DNA of 64,000 nucleotides, taken from contig JAFKKH010000014.1 of assembly GCA_017305665.1 (NCBI GenBank), forward strand, positions 62,001 to 126,000, given 5' to 3'. Of the stretch, positions 27,359 through 36,109 are shown piece after piece (the first letter of the stretch is position 1; each line of letters starts with the position of its first letter). Under the pieces are notes generated by a model. It searched no databases, was not told where the DNA came from, and saw nothing but the letters and a program-made list of their open reading frames with translations. Position numbers and translations under genes: made by a program. This DNA is from Hyphomicrobiales bacterium (GTDB taxonomy: Bacteria; Pseudomonadota; Alphaproteobacteria; Rhizobiales; Xanthobacteraceae).

Positions 27359-28795
27359 TCAGAGGGAGCCGCTGACGCGGCGCGCAAGCGCAGCGTTGCC
27401 GGTCATGCGGGTCGGTTCAGGCTTGATCGCGTCCGGTCCGGATGCGTCGGCCCGTGCGGGTTTCGCGGCGCCATTGGCGTCGGGCTTCGCTTTGTCGGCG
27501 GCATCGGCTGCCGCATCCGGACGCAGCGGCCGCGGCGCGGCGAACAGGAAGCCCTGACCGAAGCGGACGTCGTAGTCGAGCAGGTCGACCACCGCGCGTT
27601 CGCCTTCGATGCGCTCGGCGATCAGGTCGATGCCGAAGCGGCCGAGCAGGTCGGAGATGTCGGCCGGATGAATGTCGGAAGCCGAGGTCTGCTTCGGATC
27701 GAGCAGCAACGAGGCGGGCATCTTGATGAAGCGGACGCCACGGTCGGCGAGGTCGCGCGGCTCGATGCGCAGGTCCTTCACGTGGTCGATGGAGAAACGG
27801 TAGCCGCGCTGCGCCAGCGCCGCGAGGTGTTCGCTTTCGGTGGTGCCGAGACCGCGCAGCGTGCTGTGCTTGAATTCGAGCACCAGCGACGGCGCCAGCG
27901 CGCGATTGGCTTCGAGAAAGTCGAGATACTGCGCGAAGGTCGCGGGATTGCCGAGCGTCGCCGCGGCGACGTTGCAGAAGACGCCGACATCCTTGTTGCG
28001 GACCTGCAGCCGCCGCAGCACTTGCACACAGCGGAGCATCACCATGTTGTCGAGGCGGGCCATCAGGCCGGCCGCTTCCGCCGCGGGGATGAAGTCGTCG
28101 GCGGTCAGGATGTCGCCGCTGGCATCGCGCAGCCGCGTCACGGCTTCGTAGTAGCGCACCTTGCGCTGCGGCAGCGTCACAATCGGCTGCAGGAAGATAT
28201 CGACGTTGTTGCCCTCGATGGCGTTCCTGACCGCCATCAGGATCTGCGCGTCGCTGCGCGCGGGCGCGGTGGGCCGAACCGCTGCGGACGGAGTCGCGGC
28301 AACGGCCGGTTTGGCAGCCGGCGGTTCCGGCGCAGGAGCCGCCGCTGCTGGCAGCGATGCCAGCGTGTCTTCATGAGCGGCCACCGAGGTCGCGAGCTGC
28401 TTGACCAGACCGCCGAGCTCGTTGATCTCACCGAGCACCGACTGGATGCGGTCCTGCGAGGTGGAATTCGCCGACACGATCTTGCCTTCGGCCGCGGCGA
28501 GACGGCGGCCGAATTCGGCGACCTGGCGGGCGAGGTCGGCAGTGCCGCGCGACAGATCCGCGATCTGGGTGCTGACGTCGCTGCGATCGTGCATCCACAT
28601 CGACACCGCGTTGTAGAGGATCAGGAAGGTGAGGGCGGCCAGCGCCACGATCGCGGCTTCCTGCGCCCGCATCCCGGCCACCGAATAAAGCACGAGGCCG
28701 AGCGACGCCGAGATCAGCACCATGCAAATGGCAATGAAGATCGTCGAAATACGGATCATCTGGCGCGAAAGTTCCCGGCGCGGAGCATTTCCCAT
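27359..28795 (-). CDS. TipF-like membrane EAL-domain protein, degenerate
   Basis: A 478-residue protein with two N-terminal membrane helices (ISTIFIAICMVLISASLGLVLY and a second near residues 47-65). A coiled coil follows, then a Pro/Ala linker (about residues 155-185), a C-terminal EAL domain and a Lys/Ala/Pro-rich tail. The signature EAL is EAV (YYEAVTRLRD). The DDFG metal loop reads SIDHVKDL, so one metal-binding Asp is lost, while Lys in FIKMPAS and QG in FGQGFLF remain. It probably binds rather than cleaves cyclic di-GMP. The architecture matches Caulobacter TipF, a flagellar assembly regulator. Confidence 0.8.
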   Translation of the reverse strand: MGNAPRRELSRQMIRISTIFIAICMVLISASLGLVLYSVAGMRAQEAAIVALAALTFLILYNAVSMWMHDRSDVSTQIADLSRGTADLARQVAEFGRRLAAAEGKIVSANSTSQDRIQSVLGEINELGGLVKQLATSVAAHEDTLASLPAAAAPAPEPPAAKPAVAATPSAAVRPTAPARSDAQILMAVRNAIEGNNVDIFLQPIVTLPQRKVRYYEAVTRLRDASGDILTADDFIPAAEAAGLMARLDNMVMLRCVQVLRRLQVRNKDVGVFCNVAAATLGNPATFAQYLDFLEANRALAPSLVLEFKHSTLRGLGTTESEHLAALAQRGYRFSIDHVKDLRIEPRDLADRGVRFIKMPASLLLDPKQTSASDIHPADISDLLGRFGIDLIAERIEGERAVVDLLDYDVRFGQGFLFAAPRPLRPDAAADAADKAKPDANGAAKPARADASGPDAIKPEPTRMTGNAALARRVSGSL

Positions 28796-28885
28796 GTCGG
28801 GCGCTCCCGATCCGTCACATTAGCATTATCGGTGATTCGGCGGACAAGTGTTCTTTGAGTTGTCCGCCGAAATCCGGTCCGGCCG

Positions 28886-30232
28886 TCAGGCGACGGCCCG
28901 GATGACCTTCGTGACCTTGTCGATGATCTCGCCGACCTGATCGTCGCTGACGATCAGCGGCGGGGTCAGCGCCAGCGTGTCGCCGGCGATGCGCAGCATC
29001 AGGTCGTTGTCGTGGAACGCGCTGTTCAGCGCCGCGAAGCCGCGATCGCCGGGGCCGTTCTTGTTGGGCGCGAGATCGATGCCGGCGGTGATCCCGACGG
29101 TGCGGATGTCCACCACGTTGGGTTCCTTGCGCAGGCTCATGACCGCGTCGGCGAACTTCGGTTCGAGCTTGTTGGCGCGCTCGAACAGCTTTTCGTCGCG
29201 GTAGATATCGAGCGTGGCGAGGCCGGCCGCGCAGGCCAGCGGATGCGCCGAGTAGGTGTAGCCGTGGAACAGTTCCACGGCATTCGCCGGACCGGTCATG
29301 AAGGTATCGTACACGGTATCGCGCACCAGCACGCCGCCCATGGGCGCGGCGCCGTTGGTGACACCCTTGGCGAACGTCAGCATGTCCGGCAGCACGCCGT
29401 AGCGCTCGGCGGCGAAGGCATAGCCGAGGCGCCCGAAGCCGGTGATGACCTCGTCGAAGATCAGCAGGATGCCATGCTTCTGCGTGATCTCGCGCAGCCG
29501 CTTGAGATAGTTCTTCGGCGCCGGGATCACGCCGGTCGATCCCGCCATCGGTTCGACGATGACGGCGGCGATGGTGTTGGCGCCGTGCAGGTTGACGAGA
29601 CGCTCGAGGTCATCGGCGAAGTTCGCGCCATATTCCGGCTCGCCCTTGCTGAAGGCTTGTTTCTCGCGGTCGTAGGTCGCCGAGATATGATCGACGCCGG
29701 TGAGCAGCGTGCCGAACATCTTGCGGTTGTTGACCATGCCGCCGACCGAGGTGCCGCCGAAGCCGACGCCGTGATAGCCGCGCTCGCGGCCGATCAGGCG
29801 CGTGCGGCCGCCTTGGCCGTTGGTCTGATGATAGGCGAGCGCGATCTTCAGCGCGGTATCGGCCGCTTCCGATCCGGAGTTGCAGAAGAACACGTGATCG
29901 AGCCCCTTGGGCGCGATCTCGACGATGCGGCTGGCCAATTCGAACGCCTGCGGAATGCCGAACTGGAACGGCGGCGCATAGTCCAGCGCCTCGGCCTGCT
30001 TGGCGATCGCGCTTGCGATCTGGGTGCGGCCATGACCCGCATTGCTGCACCACATGCCGGCGGCGGCGTCGATGATCTTGCGGCCGTCGGTCGTGAAGTA
30101 GTGCATGTCTTTGGCGCCGGCGAGCAGTCGCGGCGCCTTCTTGAAGGCCCGATTGGCAGTGAATGGCATCCAGAACGCTGTCAGATCGTTCGGCACGTTG
30201 ACGGCAGGGCGGGCTGGGCTCTTGTCTAACAT
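28886..30232 (-). CDS. Omega-amino acid:pyruvate aminotransferase (class III)
   Basis: A 448-residue PLP-dependent class III aminotransferase. The cofactor Lys is in LTFAKGVTNGAAPMGG. GSEAADTALKIAL forms the phosphate pocket and LLIFDEVITGFGRLG contains the Asp that pairs with the pyridine nitrogen. The N-terminus LTAFWMPFTANRAFK is typical of beta-alanine:pyruvate transaminases, so beta-alanine or an omega-amine is the probable donor. I start at ATG 30232 with GAGGGA just upstream; ATG 30265 is possible. Confidence 0.9.
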   Translation of the reverse strand: MLDKSPARPAVNVPNDLTAFWMPFTANRAFKKAPRLLAGAKDMHYFTTDGRKIIDAAAGMWCSNAGHGRTQIASAIAKQAEALDYAPPFQFGIPQAFELASRIVEIAPKGLDHVFFCNSGSEAADTALKIALAYHQTNGQGGRTRLIGRERGYHGVGFGGTSVGGMVNNRKMFGTLLTGVDHISATYDREKQAFSKGEPEYGANFADDLERLVNLHGANTIAAVIVEPMAGSTGVIPAPKNYLKRLREITQKHGILLIFDEVITGFGRLGYAFAAERYGVLPDMLTFAKGVTNGAAPMGGVLVRDTVYDTFMTGPANAVELFHGYTYSAHPLACAAGLATLDIYRDEKLFERANKLEPKFADAVMSLRKEPNVVDIRTVGITAGIDLAPNKNGPGDRGFAALNSAFHDNDLMLRIAGDTLALTPPLIVSDDQVGEIIDKVTKVIRAVA

Positions 30233-30424
30233 CGGGTCCCTCGTACATTTTGCTGGAACCGGCAAGCTATCAGCTTCAGCGGACGACGGAAACGGACAAC
30301 TCGCCGGAGCGGTTTCGATTTCGTGTGATGGGCCGGTCGTTAGGAGCCGATTGTCTTCTGACGGCGATGCTTGGCAACCGCGGTCAGACGCGTTTCCTCC
30401 ATGGGATCAAACAAGGACAGCTTC

Positions 30425-30712
30425 ATGAGCACCGCTGCCGGACCCGTTCCCTACAAGTGCACGTCGGTGTTCGATGAGACGTCGCTGCCCGAGGCGCTGC
30501 GGCGGGAACATCGCACCAAGCCCGGCGTGTGGGCCATCATCCGGGTGCTTGAAGGCCGCCTGCGCTATCAGGTGCTCGATCCCGCTTCGGAGACCGTTCT
30601 TACGCCCGACCGTCCGGGCCTGGTGTGGCCGGAGCAGCCGCATCGGGTTGAACCAATGGGAGCGATGCGGATGCAGGTCGAATTCTACAGGGAGATGCCC
30701 GGCCTGCACTGA
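30425..30712 (+). CDS. DUF1971 (YeaR/TehB-like cupin) protein
   Basis: A 95-residue small beta-barrel protein with the DUF1971 pattern: YKCTSVFDETSLPEALRREH at the start, then PGVWAIIRVLEGRLRYQV and WPEQPHRVEPMGAMRMQVEF. Members are linked to tellurite or nitrate-stress responses in other bacteria, but the reaction is unknown. It starts at ATG 30425 after AAGGA and lies between the transaminase gene (divergent) and the TadE-like gene. Confidence 0.8.
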   Translation: MSTAAGPVPYKCTSVFDETSLPEALRREHRTKPGVWAIIRVLEGRLRYQVLDPASETVLTPDRPGLVWPEQPHRVEPMGAMRMQVEFYREMPGLH

Positions 30713-30734
30713 CCGGGACAGGTCGGTAACTCCT

Positions 30735-30800
30735 TGATCGCCGGATATAATTACCACCTTTAATTTCATATACGTTCATTCACACTTAATAGTTGTGTGG
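30735..30800 (+). promoter_or_regulatory. AT-rich stretch, probable promoter of the tadE-tadG pair
   Basis: Much lower GC than its surroundings. It contains TATAAT at 30746-30751 and further AT-rich hexamers (TTTAAT, TATACG), and ends just before the TadE-like coding start. No convincing -35 element is spaced to TATAAT, so the exact promoter is uncertain. Confidence 0.3.
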
Positions 30801-30812
30801 CTCACTTCCGGC

Positions 30813-31241
30813 ATGACCGGACTGACCCGAACCTTCCGAATTTTTCCCGGCTGCCGGCGCGGAGCCTCGGCTGTCGAGTTCGCGATGCTGCTGCCGCTGT
30901 TCCTGGTGCTGGTGTTCGGCATCGTCGTGTTCGGCGCCTACCTCACCATGGTGCACGGCGTGCAGCAGCTTGCCGCCGAAGCCGCGCGCTCCTCGGTCGC
31001 GGGCCTCAGCGAGACCGAGCGCGTCAGTCTCGCCGAAAACTATGTCACCGCGAACGCCGGGGCGTACCCGCTGCTGCGGCCCGACCGGCTCACCGTCAGC
31101 GCGGCGACCTCGGGCAGCGACGTGTTCGTCGTCACCGTCAACTACGACGCGTCAGGCAATTTCATCTATGCGCTGCCGTTCGTGCCGGCGCCGCCCCCGA
31201 CCATCGTGCGCTCGGCGGCGATCCCGTTCGGCGGCTTCTGA
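30813..31241 (+). CDS. TadE-like pilus assembly/minor pilin protein
   Basis: A 142-residue protein with the TadE hallmark: a short basic N-terminus, then GASAVEFAMLLPLFLVLVFG, with the pilin-like Glu within the membrane helix. The rest is a small extracytoplasmic domain ending IPFGGF. TadE proteins are minor pseudopilins of the Flp/Tad pilus. I start at ATG 30813; the frame is open to 30795. No other tad genes are near except the TadG-like gene directly after it. Confidence 0.85.
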   Translation: MTGLTRTFRIFPGCRRGASAVEFAMLLPLFLVLVFGIVVFGAYLTMVHGVQQLAAEAARSSVAGLSETERVSLAENYVTANAGAYPLLRPDRLTVSAATSGSDVFVVTVNYDASGNFIYALPFVPAPPPTIVRSAAIPFGGF

Positions 31242-31253
31242 GGGAGGCGCGCG

Positions 31254-32918
31254 ATGCAAAACATAATTCGACGTTTTGTGCGGGATAACCGCGGCAACTT
31301 CACGATCATGGGCGCGGGGTGCATGGTGCTGGTGCTGGGCTGTGCCGCGCTCGGGGTCGATGTCGGATCGATCTATGCCGACCGCCGCAAGTCGCAGAGC
31401 GCCGCCGATCTCGCCGCCATCGTTGCCGCCAGCAATCTCGGCAACGCCACGGCCGCCGCCGCCGCGACCGTGACGCAGAACGGCTATCCGGCGAACGCGC
31501 TGATCTCGGTCGTATCCGGCAGCTATACGCCGGACGCCGCGCTGTCGCCGCAGGCGCGCTTCGTGACGCCGGCAACCGGAACCGCGAATGCCGCGCGGGT
31601 GACACTGAAGACCCAGACGCCGCTCTACTTCGCGCGCATGTTCACCGGCGGCAGCAGCCATTTCGACATCACCAGCACGGCGACGGCGGCCAGCACGGCG
31701 CTGGCCTCGTTCGCGATCGGCTCGCGGCTCGTTGCGCTCAACGGCGGTCTGCTCAATGCCATACTGGGCGGCATGCTCGGCACCACGCTGTCGCTGTCGG
31801 CGATGGATTATCAGGCGCTAATCACGGCGCGGGTCGATGCTTTCGACTTCCTGTCCGCGCTCGCCACGCGCCTGAATTTGACCGGCGTGACCTACAGCGA
31901 CGTGCTGAACAGCAACATCAAGCTGCCGGACATCGTCGCCGCGATGCTGACGGCGCAGCAGGCGGCAAACGGCGCGAGCAGTGCGACCACGGCGCTGCAG
32001 AACGTGTCGCTGGCGGTGGCGGGTCTCGCCACCCGGATCGCCGCGAGCGGTCTGATCGATGCCGGTCCCTACGCCGACATGACGGTCGGCACCAAACCCA
32101 AGGTTGGCGTCAGCGTGTCCGTGTTCGATCTGTTGTCGGCCGCGGGTGCGCTCGCCAACGGCAGCAACCAGATCGCCGCCTCGGTCAACCTTGGATTGCC
32201 CGGCATCGCCGCGGTGTCATTGACGGCAACGGTCGGCGAGCATCCGCAGGGCACGAGCTGGATCGCGGTCGGCGCGCAGGGCGCGAGCGTGCACACCGCT
32301 CAGACCCGCGTGCTGCTGACGATCCGGTTGCTCGGCAGCGGCAGCGTCTCCGCGGTGAACCTGCCCGTCTATATCGAGGTGGCGTCAGGTACCGCGACGC
32401 TCGATGCCATCAGTTGCGGCCGTCCCGACATTGCGAAGTCGGATGTCACCCTCGGGGTGACGCCGGGCATCGTCGATGCCTGGATCGGCAACGTCTCGGC
32501 GGCCGACATGACCAACTTCACCGTGAAGCCCAATCCGGGGGCCGCGATCCTGGTCAATCTCGGCGCGGTGACCGTGACCGGCCGCGCGCACGCCGGGATG
32601 GGCAACACCACGCCGACCTCGGTGGCGTTCAGCTATTCCGATATTTTGGCGCAGACGAAGAGGACCGTGACCACGACGAACTTCACCACGTCATTGACGG
32701 GCAGCCTGCTCGGCGATCTCGCGCTCAAGGTCAATGTCGGACCGCTGGGACTGCCGATCCCCGGTCTCGGCGGCGCCGTGACCGGCATCATCGGCGGCGC
32801 CACGGCGTCGATCGATCAGGTGCTGGCCTCCGTGCTGGCGACGCTCGGCGTCGGCGTCGGGCAGGCCGACGTCTGGGTCTCCGGCATCCGCTGCGACGGC
32901 GCCGTGCTGGTGAATTGA
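31254..32918 (+). CDS. TadG-like Flp pilus protein
   Basis: A 554-residue protein with the N-terminal Tad/TadG segment: basic residues, then GNFTIMGAGCMVLVLGCAAL as a membrane anchor, then GVDVGSIYADRRKSQSAADL. The large Ala/Thr/Val-rich remainder should lie outside the cytoplasmic membrane and has no clear von Willebrand MIDAS motif. It probably acts with the TadE-like protein, 12 bases upstream, at the envelope base of a Flp pilus encoded elsewhere. Confidence 0.85.
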   Translation: MQNIIRRFVRDNRGNFTIMGAGCMVLVLGCAALGVDVGSIYADRRKSQSAADLAAIVAASNLGNATAAAAATVTQNGYPANALISVVSGSYTPDAALSPQARFVTPATGTANAARVTLKTQTPLYFARMFTGGSSHFDITSTATAASTALASFAIGSRLVALNGGLLNAILGGMLGTTLSLSAMDYQALITARVDAFDFLSALATRLNLTGVTYSDVLNSNIKLPDIVAAMLTAQQAANGASSATTALQNVSLAVAGLATRIAASGLIDAGPYADMTVGTKPKVGVSVSVFDLLSAAGALANGSNQIAASVNLGLPGIAAVSLTATVGEHPQGTSWIAVGAQGASVHTAQTRVLLTIRLLGSGSVSAVNLPVYIEVASGTATLDAISCGRPDIAKSDVTLGVTPGIVDAWIGNVSAADMTNFTVKPNPGAAILVNLGAVTVTGRAHAGMGNTTPTSVAFSYSDILAQTKRTVTTTNFTTSLTGSLLGDLALKVNVGPLGLPIPGLGGAVTGIIGGATASIDQVLASVLATLGVGVGQADVWVSGIRCDGAVLVN

Positions 32919-32920
32919 AT

Positions 32921-33066
32921 TGTCTCCCTCCCCCTTTGTGGGGAGGGTTGGCCGAGCCCAAGCAATGCAGAGCATTGCTTGGAAGCGGAGGCCGGGGTGG
33001 GGATGTTTTCAATTTCACCCCACCTGCCTTCGCTTCGCTCAGGCACCCTTCCCATCGAGGGGAGGG
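32921..33066. repeat. Dispersed intergenic repeat, family D
   Basis: Outer arms CCCTCCCCCTTTGTGGGGAGG and CCCATCGAGGGGAGGG with an inner AAGCAATG/CATTGCTT palindrome. It lies between the TadG-like gene and hisS. A second large copy is at 53.2 kb and a fragment at 50.4 kb. Confidence 0.75.
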
Positions 33067-33158
33067 ATGAACGCCGCCTTGCCCGTCCGCGCCATGGCTG
33101 ATAACCCGATGTTGATTTTTGTAGACGGTGAAAGTCTACAAACACAGCAGCGAGCCCC

Positions 33159-34709
33159 ATGTCCGACAAGAAACCGAAAAAGCCGCAGAAACTCCGCGCC
33201 CGCCTGCCGCGCGGGCTGGAGGATCGTGGCCCTGCTGCGATCGCCGCCACCCGCGCGATGACCGACACCATCCGTGCCGTCTACGAGCGCTACGGCTTCG
33301 AGCCGGTCGAGACGCCGGCGATGGAATACACCGATGCGCTCGGCAAATTCCTGCCCGATCAGGACCGGCCGAACGAGGGCGTGTTCTCGTTCCAGGACGA
33401 CGACGAGCAGTGGATCTCGCTGCGCTATGATCTCACCGCGCCGCTGGCGCGTTACGTCGCGGAGAATTTCCAGAATCTCGCGCTGCCCTACCGCAGCTAT
33501 CGTGCCGGCTACGTGTTCCGCAACGAGAAGCCGGGTCCCGGACGCTTTCGTCAGTTCATGCAGTTCGATGCGGATACGGTGGGCAGCGCGTCGCCCGCCG
33601 CCGACGCCGAGATGTGCATGATGGCCGCCGACACCATGGAAGCGCTCGGCATTCCGCGCGGGCAGTACGTGGTGAAGGTCAACAATCGCAAGGTGCTCGA
33701 CGGCGTGCTGGAGTCGATCGGCCTCGGTGGCGACGATAATGCGGGGCGACGGTTGACCGTGCTGCGCGCGATCGACAAGCTGGACAAGTTTCCAATCGAA
33801 GAGGTTGAGAAACTCTTAGGCTCTGGGCGCTGGGACGGGGGCGAGGAGGGCAAAGGCGACTTTACGAAAGGCGCTGGTCTAGATGTCACCGGAATTTCTC
33901 GAGTTGTGAATTTTACCGGATGGCGCGGTGAAACGTCCGGCTCTAAGAGCACCGTCAATTCAAACGAAGTAACAATCGCCAATTTCGAAGATGTCGTTGA
34001 AGGCAATTCTTTGGGAAAAGAAGGCGTTGCAGAGCTAACGCAAATCAAAAATTTGATTGCTGCTTCAGGGTACGACGATGGCCGCGTTTTGATCGATCCC
34101 TCCGTCGTGCGCGGCCTCGAATATTACACCGGTCCCGTCTACGAAGTTGAACTGCTGCTCGAAACCAAGGACGAGAAGGGCCGCCCTGTCAGGTTCGGTT
34201 CTGTCGGCGGCGGCGGGCGCTATGACGGACTTGTCTCGCGCTTCCGGGGCGAGCCCGTTCCGGCGACCGGATTTTCCATCGGCGTCTCGCGGCTGCAGGC
34301 GGCGCTGACCATGCTGGGCAAGCTCGATACCAAGCCGCAGGCGGGTCCGGTGGTCGTCACCGTGTTCGGCGGCGACATTGCGGGTTACCAGAAGATGGTC
34401 GCGACCTTGCGCAACGCAGGCATTCGCGCGGAGCTGTATCTCGGCAATCCCAAGCATTCGCTGGGGCAGCAGATGAAATACGCCGACAAGCGCAATGCGC
34501 CGTGCGCGATCATTCAAGGGTCCGACGAGAAGGCCAACGGCAAGGTGCAGATCAAGGATCTGATCGCCGGCGCCGGTTTGACCTCGATCGAGGACCGCGC
34601 GGAATATCTGAAGAAGCAGGCCGAGGCGCAGATCGAGGTGGCCGAGGGCGACCTCGTCGCGGCGGTGCAGACGCTGCTCGCGCGCCATGGCGTGAAGTGG
34701 GATGGCTGA
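33159..34709 (+). CDS. hisS: Histidyl-tRNA synthetase, with AT-rich internal segment
   Basis: A 516-residue class II synthetase that charges tRNA-His. Motif 1 lies near [16 protein letters not shown], motif 2 near [20 protein letters not shown], the HisA motif is [15 protein letters not shown] and motif 3 is GFSIGVSRL. Length exceeds the E. coli enzyme (424) because of an enlarged middle insertion. Codons about 212-310 (33795-34085) use TTA, CTA, AAA and TTT and are about 46% GC over 33901-34080 by my count, far below the rest. The frame is intact. The patch may come from recombination with a lower-GC source. Confidence 0.95.
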   Translation: MSDKKPKKPQKLRARLPRGLEDRGPAAIAATRAMTDTIRAVYERYGFEPVETPAMEYTDALGKFLPDQDRPNEGVFSFQDDDEQWISLRYDLTAPLARYVAENFQNLALPYRSYRAGYVFRNEKPGPGRFRQFMQFDADTVGSASPAADAEMCMMAADTMEALGIPRGQYVVKVNNRKVLDGVLESIGLGGDDNAGRRLTVLRAIDKLDKFPIEEVEKLLGSGRWDGGEEGKGDFTKGAGLDVTGISRVVNFTGWRGETSGSKSTVNSNEVTIANFEDVVEGNSLGKEGVAELTQIKNLIAASGYDDGRVLIDPSVVRGLEYYTGPVYEVELLLETKDEKGRPVRFGSVGGGGRYDGLVSRFRGEPVPATGFSIGVSRLQAALTMLGKLDTKPQAGPVVVTVFGGDIAGYQKMVATLRNAGIRAELYLGNPKHSLGQQMKYADKRNAPCAIIQGSDEKANGKVQIKDLIAGAGLTSIEDRAEYLKKQAEAQIEVAEGDLVAAVQTLLARHGVKWDG

Positions 34710-34711
34710 TC

Positions 34712-34788
34712 CGTCATACGCGGGCTTGACCCGCGCATCCATCTTCTCAAGAAAGGGGATGGATTGCTGGATCAAGTCCGGCAATGAC
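34712..34788. repeat. Dispersed intergenic repeat, family E
   Basis: GTCATACGCGGGCTTGACCC at the left and its inverse theme GGATCAAGTCCGGCAATGAC at the right, with ATCCATC/GATGGAT inside. It lies between hisS and the tautomerase gene. A related copy is at 51.3 kb. Confidence 0.7.
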
Positions 34789-34813
34789 GCAAACGATAGC
34801 AGGGAGAACCACG

Positions 34814-35017
34814 ATGCCTGAAGTGACAATCAATCTGGCCGCCGGCCGCACCGACGAGCAGAAGAAGGGCCTGATGCTCGACATCACGGCCGCCGTGGTG
34901 AAGAACACCGGCGTCGACGCGGATGCCGTGGTGGTGCAGATCAACGAGGCGCCGCTCAACAACAAGATGAAGGGCGGCAAGACCTTCGTCGAGCGCGCCG
35001 CCGCGGCGAAGAAGTAA
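34814..35017 (+). CDS. 4-oxalocrotonate tautomerase family protein
   Basis: A 67-residue tautomerase subunit. After removal of Met the chain begins with Pro (MPEVTINLAAGRTDEQKKGL), the catalytic base of the family, and the active-site loop and C-terminal strand are present in order. It converts enol to keto acids in aromatic or related catabolism and works as an oligomer. A Shine-Dalgarno AGGGAG precedes ATG 34814. It is alone in its unit. Confidence 0.88.
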   Translation: MPEVTINLAAGRTDEQKKGLMLDITAAVVKNTGVDADAVVVQINEAPLNNKMKGGKTFVERAAAAKK

Positions 35018-35064
35018 AAATCTCCATGTTGTTATTCCCCGCGCAAGCGCTTCGCGCTTGTCGC

Positions 35065-35161
35065 TGAGGATGGGCCACTTGGCCCAGGCCCGGACTCCAT
35101 AATCCCTGCGGTGGCTGTGGATTCCGGACTCGCTCGCTACACTCGCGATCCGGAATGACGG
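35065..35161. repeat. Dispersed intergenic palindromic repeat, family A
   Basis: Contains GGCCCGGACTCCATAATCCC, GGATTCCGGACTCGCTCGC and a final CCGGAATGACGG. It lies between the convergent tautomerase and thioesterase genes. Confidence 0.75.
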
Positions 35162-35195
35162 TGTTGCGAGGGCGCACGCACGTGAACGCGACAGC

Positions 35196-35987
35196 CTAGA
35201 AAAACATCGCGACGTGCTGGCGGCTGATCATCGTCGGCTCGCCCTTCGCGTTCCAAACTGTCATGGTCTGGCTGGTGTAGCCGTCCGCCGCACTATCAGC
35301 CTTGACGTGGACCAGCCACCAGCCGTCGTCGGTTTCGATCCTGTCGGTCAGCAGGTCGATCGACCACGTCATGGTGCTGATCGCGCCAGGTTTTGCGGCC
35401 ATCGCCAGCACGCCGGGTGGCGGCGCATCGGCCAGCGCCAGCAGCGACACGAGCGACGGTTTGAGCGCGGGATCGCGATGCCGCAGCCAGATCATCATGT
35501 CGGGCTCGGCCGCACCGCTGAATGGCAAGTTCCTGCCGGCGGACTTGCCCTCGATGTGCTGCAGGAAATGCAGGAATGGCGGCGCACCCTTGAAAAACGG
35601 CGGACATTGATCCGGCTGCGTCGGCGTCCGCGCGCCGACGGTATCCACGGCCACGGTCGACGGCCGTGCCGCGCCGAAGCAGAGCATGGCGCGGGTGGCG
35701 AAGCCGTCGTCGCCGGACAGATCGGTGGAGGCGAACACGGTGGATTTGCCCCGGCGCAGCACGCTCGGTTGAATTCGCAGATGCCCGGTGGCGGGACCGG
35801 CGAACGAGACCTGCGCGGAACGTAGCGGCGGAAGATCGGGAATGCTCCGCTGCGTGGCCTCGAGGCAGAGCGCCGCGCCAAGCCCGCCATAGACGGTACG
35901 GCCCTGCAGCCAGTCGTCGCTGACGGTGACGGTCCAGGCGTCGCCGTCGCGTTCGAAGCTTGTCAGCAGTTCGGTGAATTCGGTCAT
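35196..35987 (-). CDS. TesB-like double-hotdog acyl-CoA thioesterase
   Basis: A 263-residue protein with two hotdog repeats. The first contains DDWLQGRTVYGGLGAALCLE, the usual start of this family, and the second ends with TSQTMTVWNAKGEPTMISRQ. It hydrolyses acyl-CoA or a related thioester in the cytoplasm; chain length cannot be read here. It is convergent with the tautomerase gene and divergent from the FlK-like thioesterase gene. Confidence 0.82.
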   Translation of the reverse strand: MTEFTELLTSFERDGDAWTVTVSDDWLQGRTVYGGLGAALCLEATQRSIPDLPPLRSAQVSFAGPATGHLRIQPSVLRRGKSTVFASTDLSGDDGFATRAMLCFGAARPSTVAVDTVGARTPTQPDQCPPFFKGAPPFLHFLQHIEGKSAGRNLPFSGAAEPDMMIWLRHRDPALKPSLVSLLALADAPPPGVLAMAAKPGAISTMTWSIDLLTDRIETDDGWWLVHVKADSAADGYTSQTMTVWNAKGEPTMISRQHVAMFF

Positions 35988-36109
35988 ATCGCGATACCGG
36001 TCCGGAATGATTTTGAATGATGGATATCATCTATTGCGGGCGGCAGCGAATGTCCATGCCGGCCTGCGCGGACTTGCCTGCGGCGCATCATCGCCGTAAG
36101 CACCACGCC

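Noticed and set aside
27272-28858. 528-codon plus-strand frame opposite the EAL protein
   Set aside because: Shadow frame; the minus-strand frame carries membrane, coiled-coil and EAL features, while this one has none.
31319-33070. 583-codon frame overlapping the TadG-like gene in another phase
   Set aside because: Arg-rich nonsense composition and no start context; the TadG frame has the expected membrane anchor and signature.
33795-34085. Possible frameshift or inserted element within hisS
   Set aside because: The frame stays open, flanking motifs are in phase, and there are no terminal inverted repeats or target duplications; a sequence patch is a better description.
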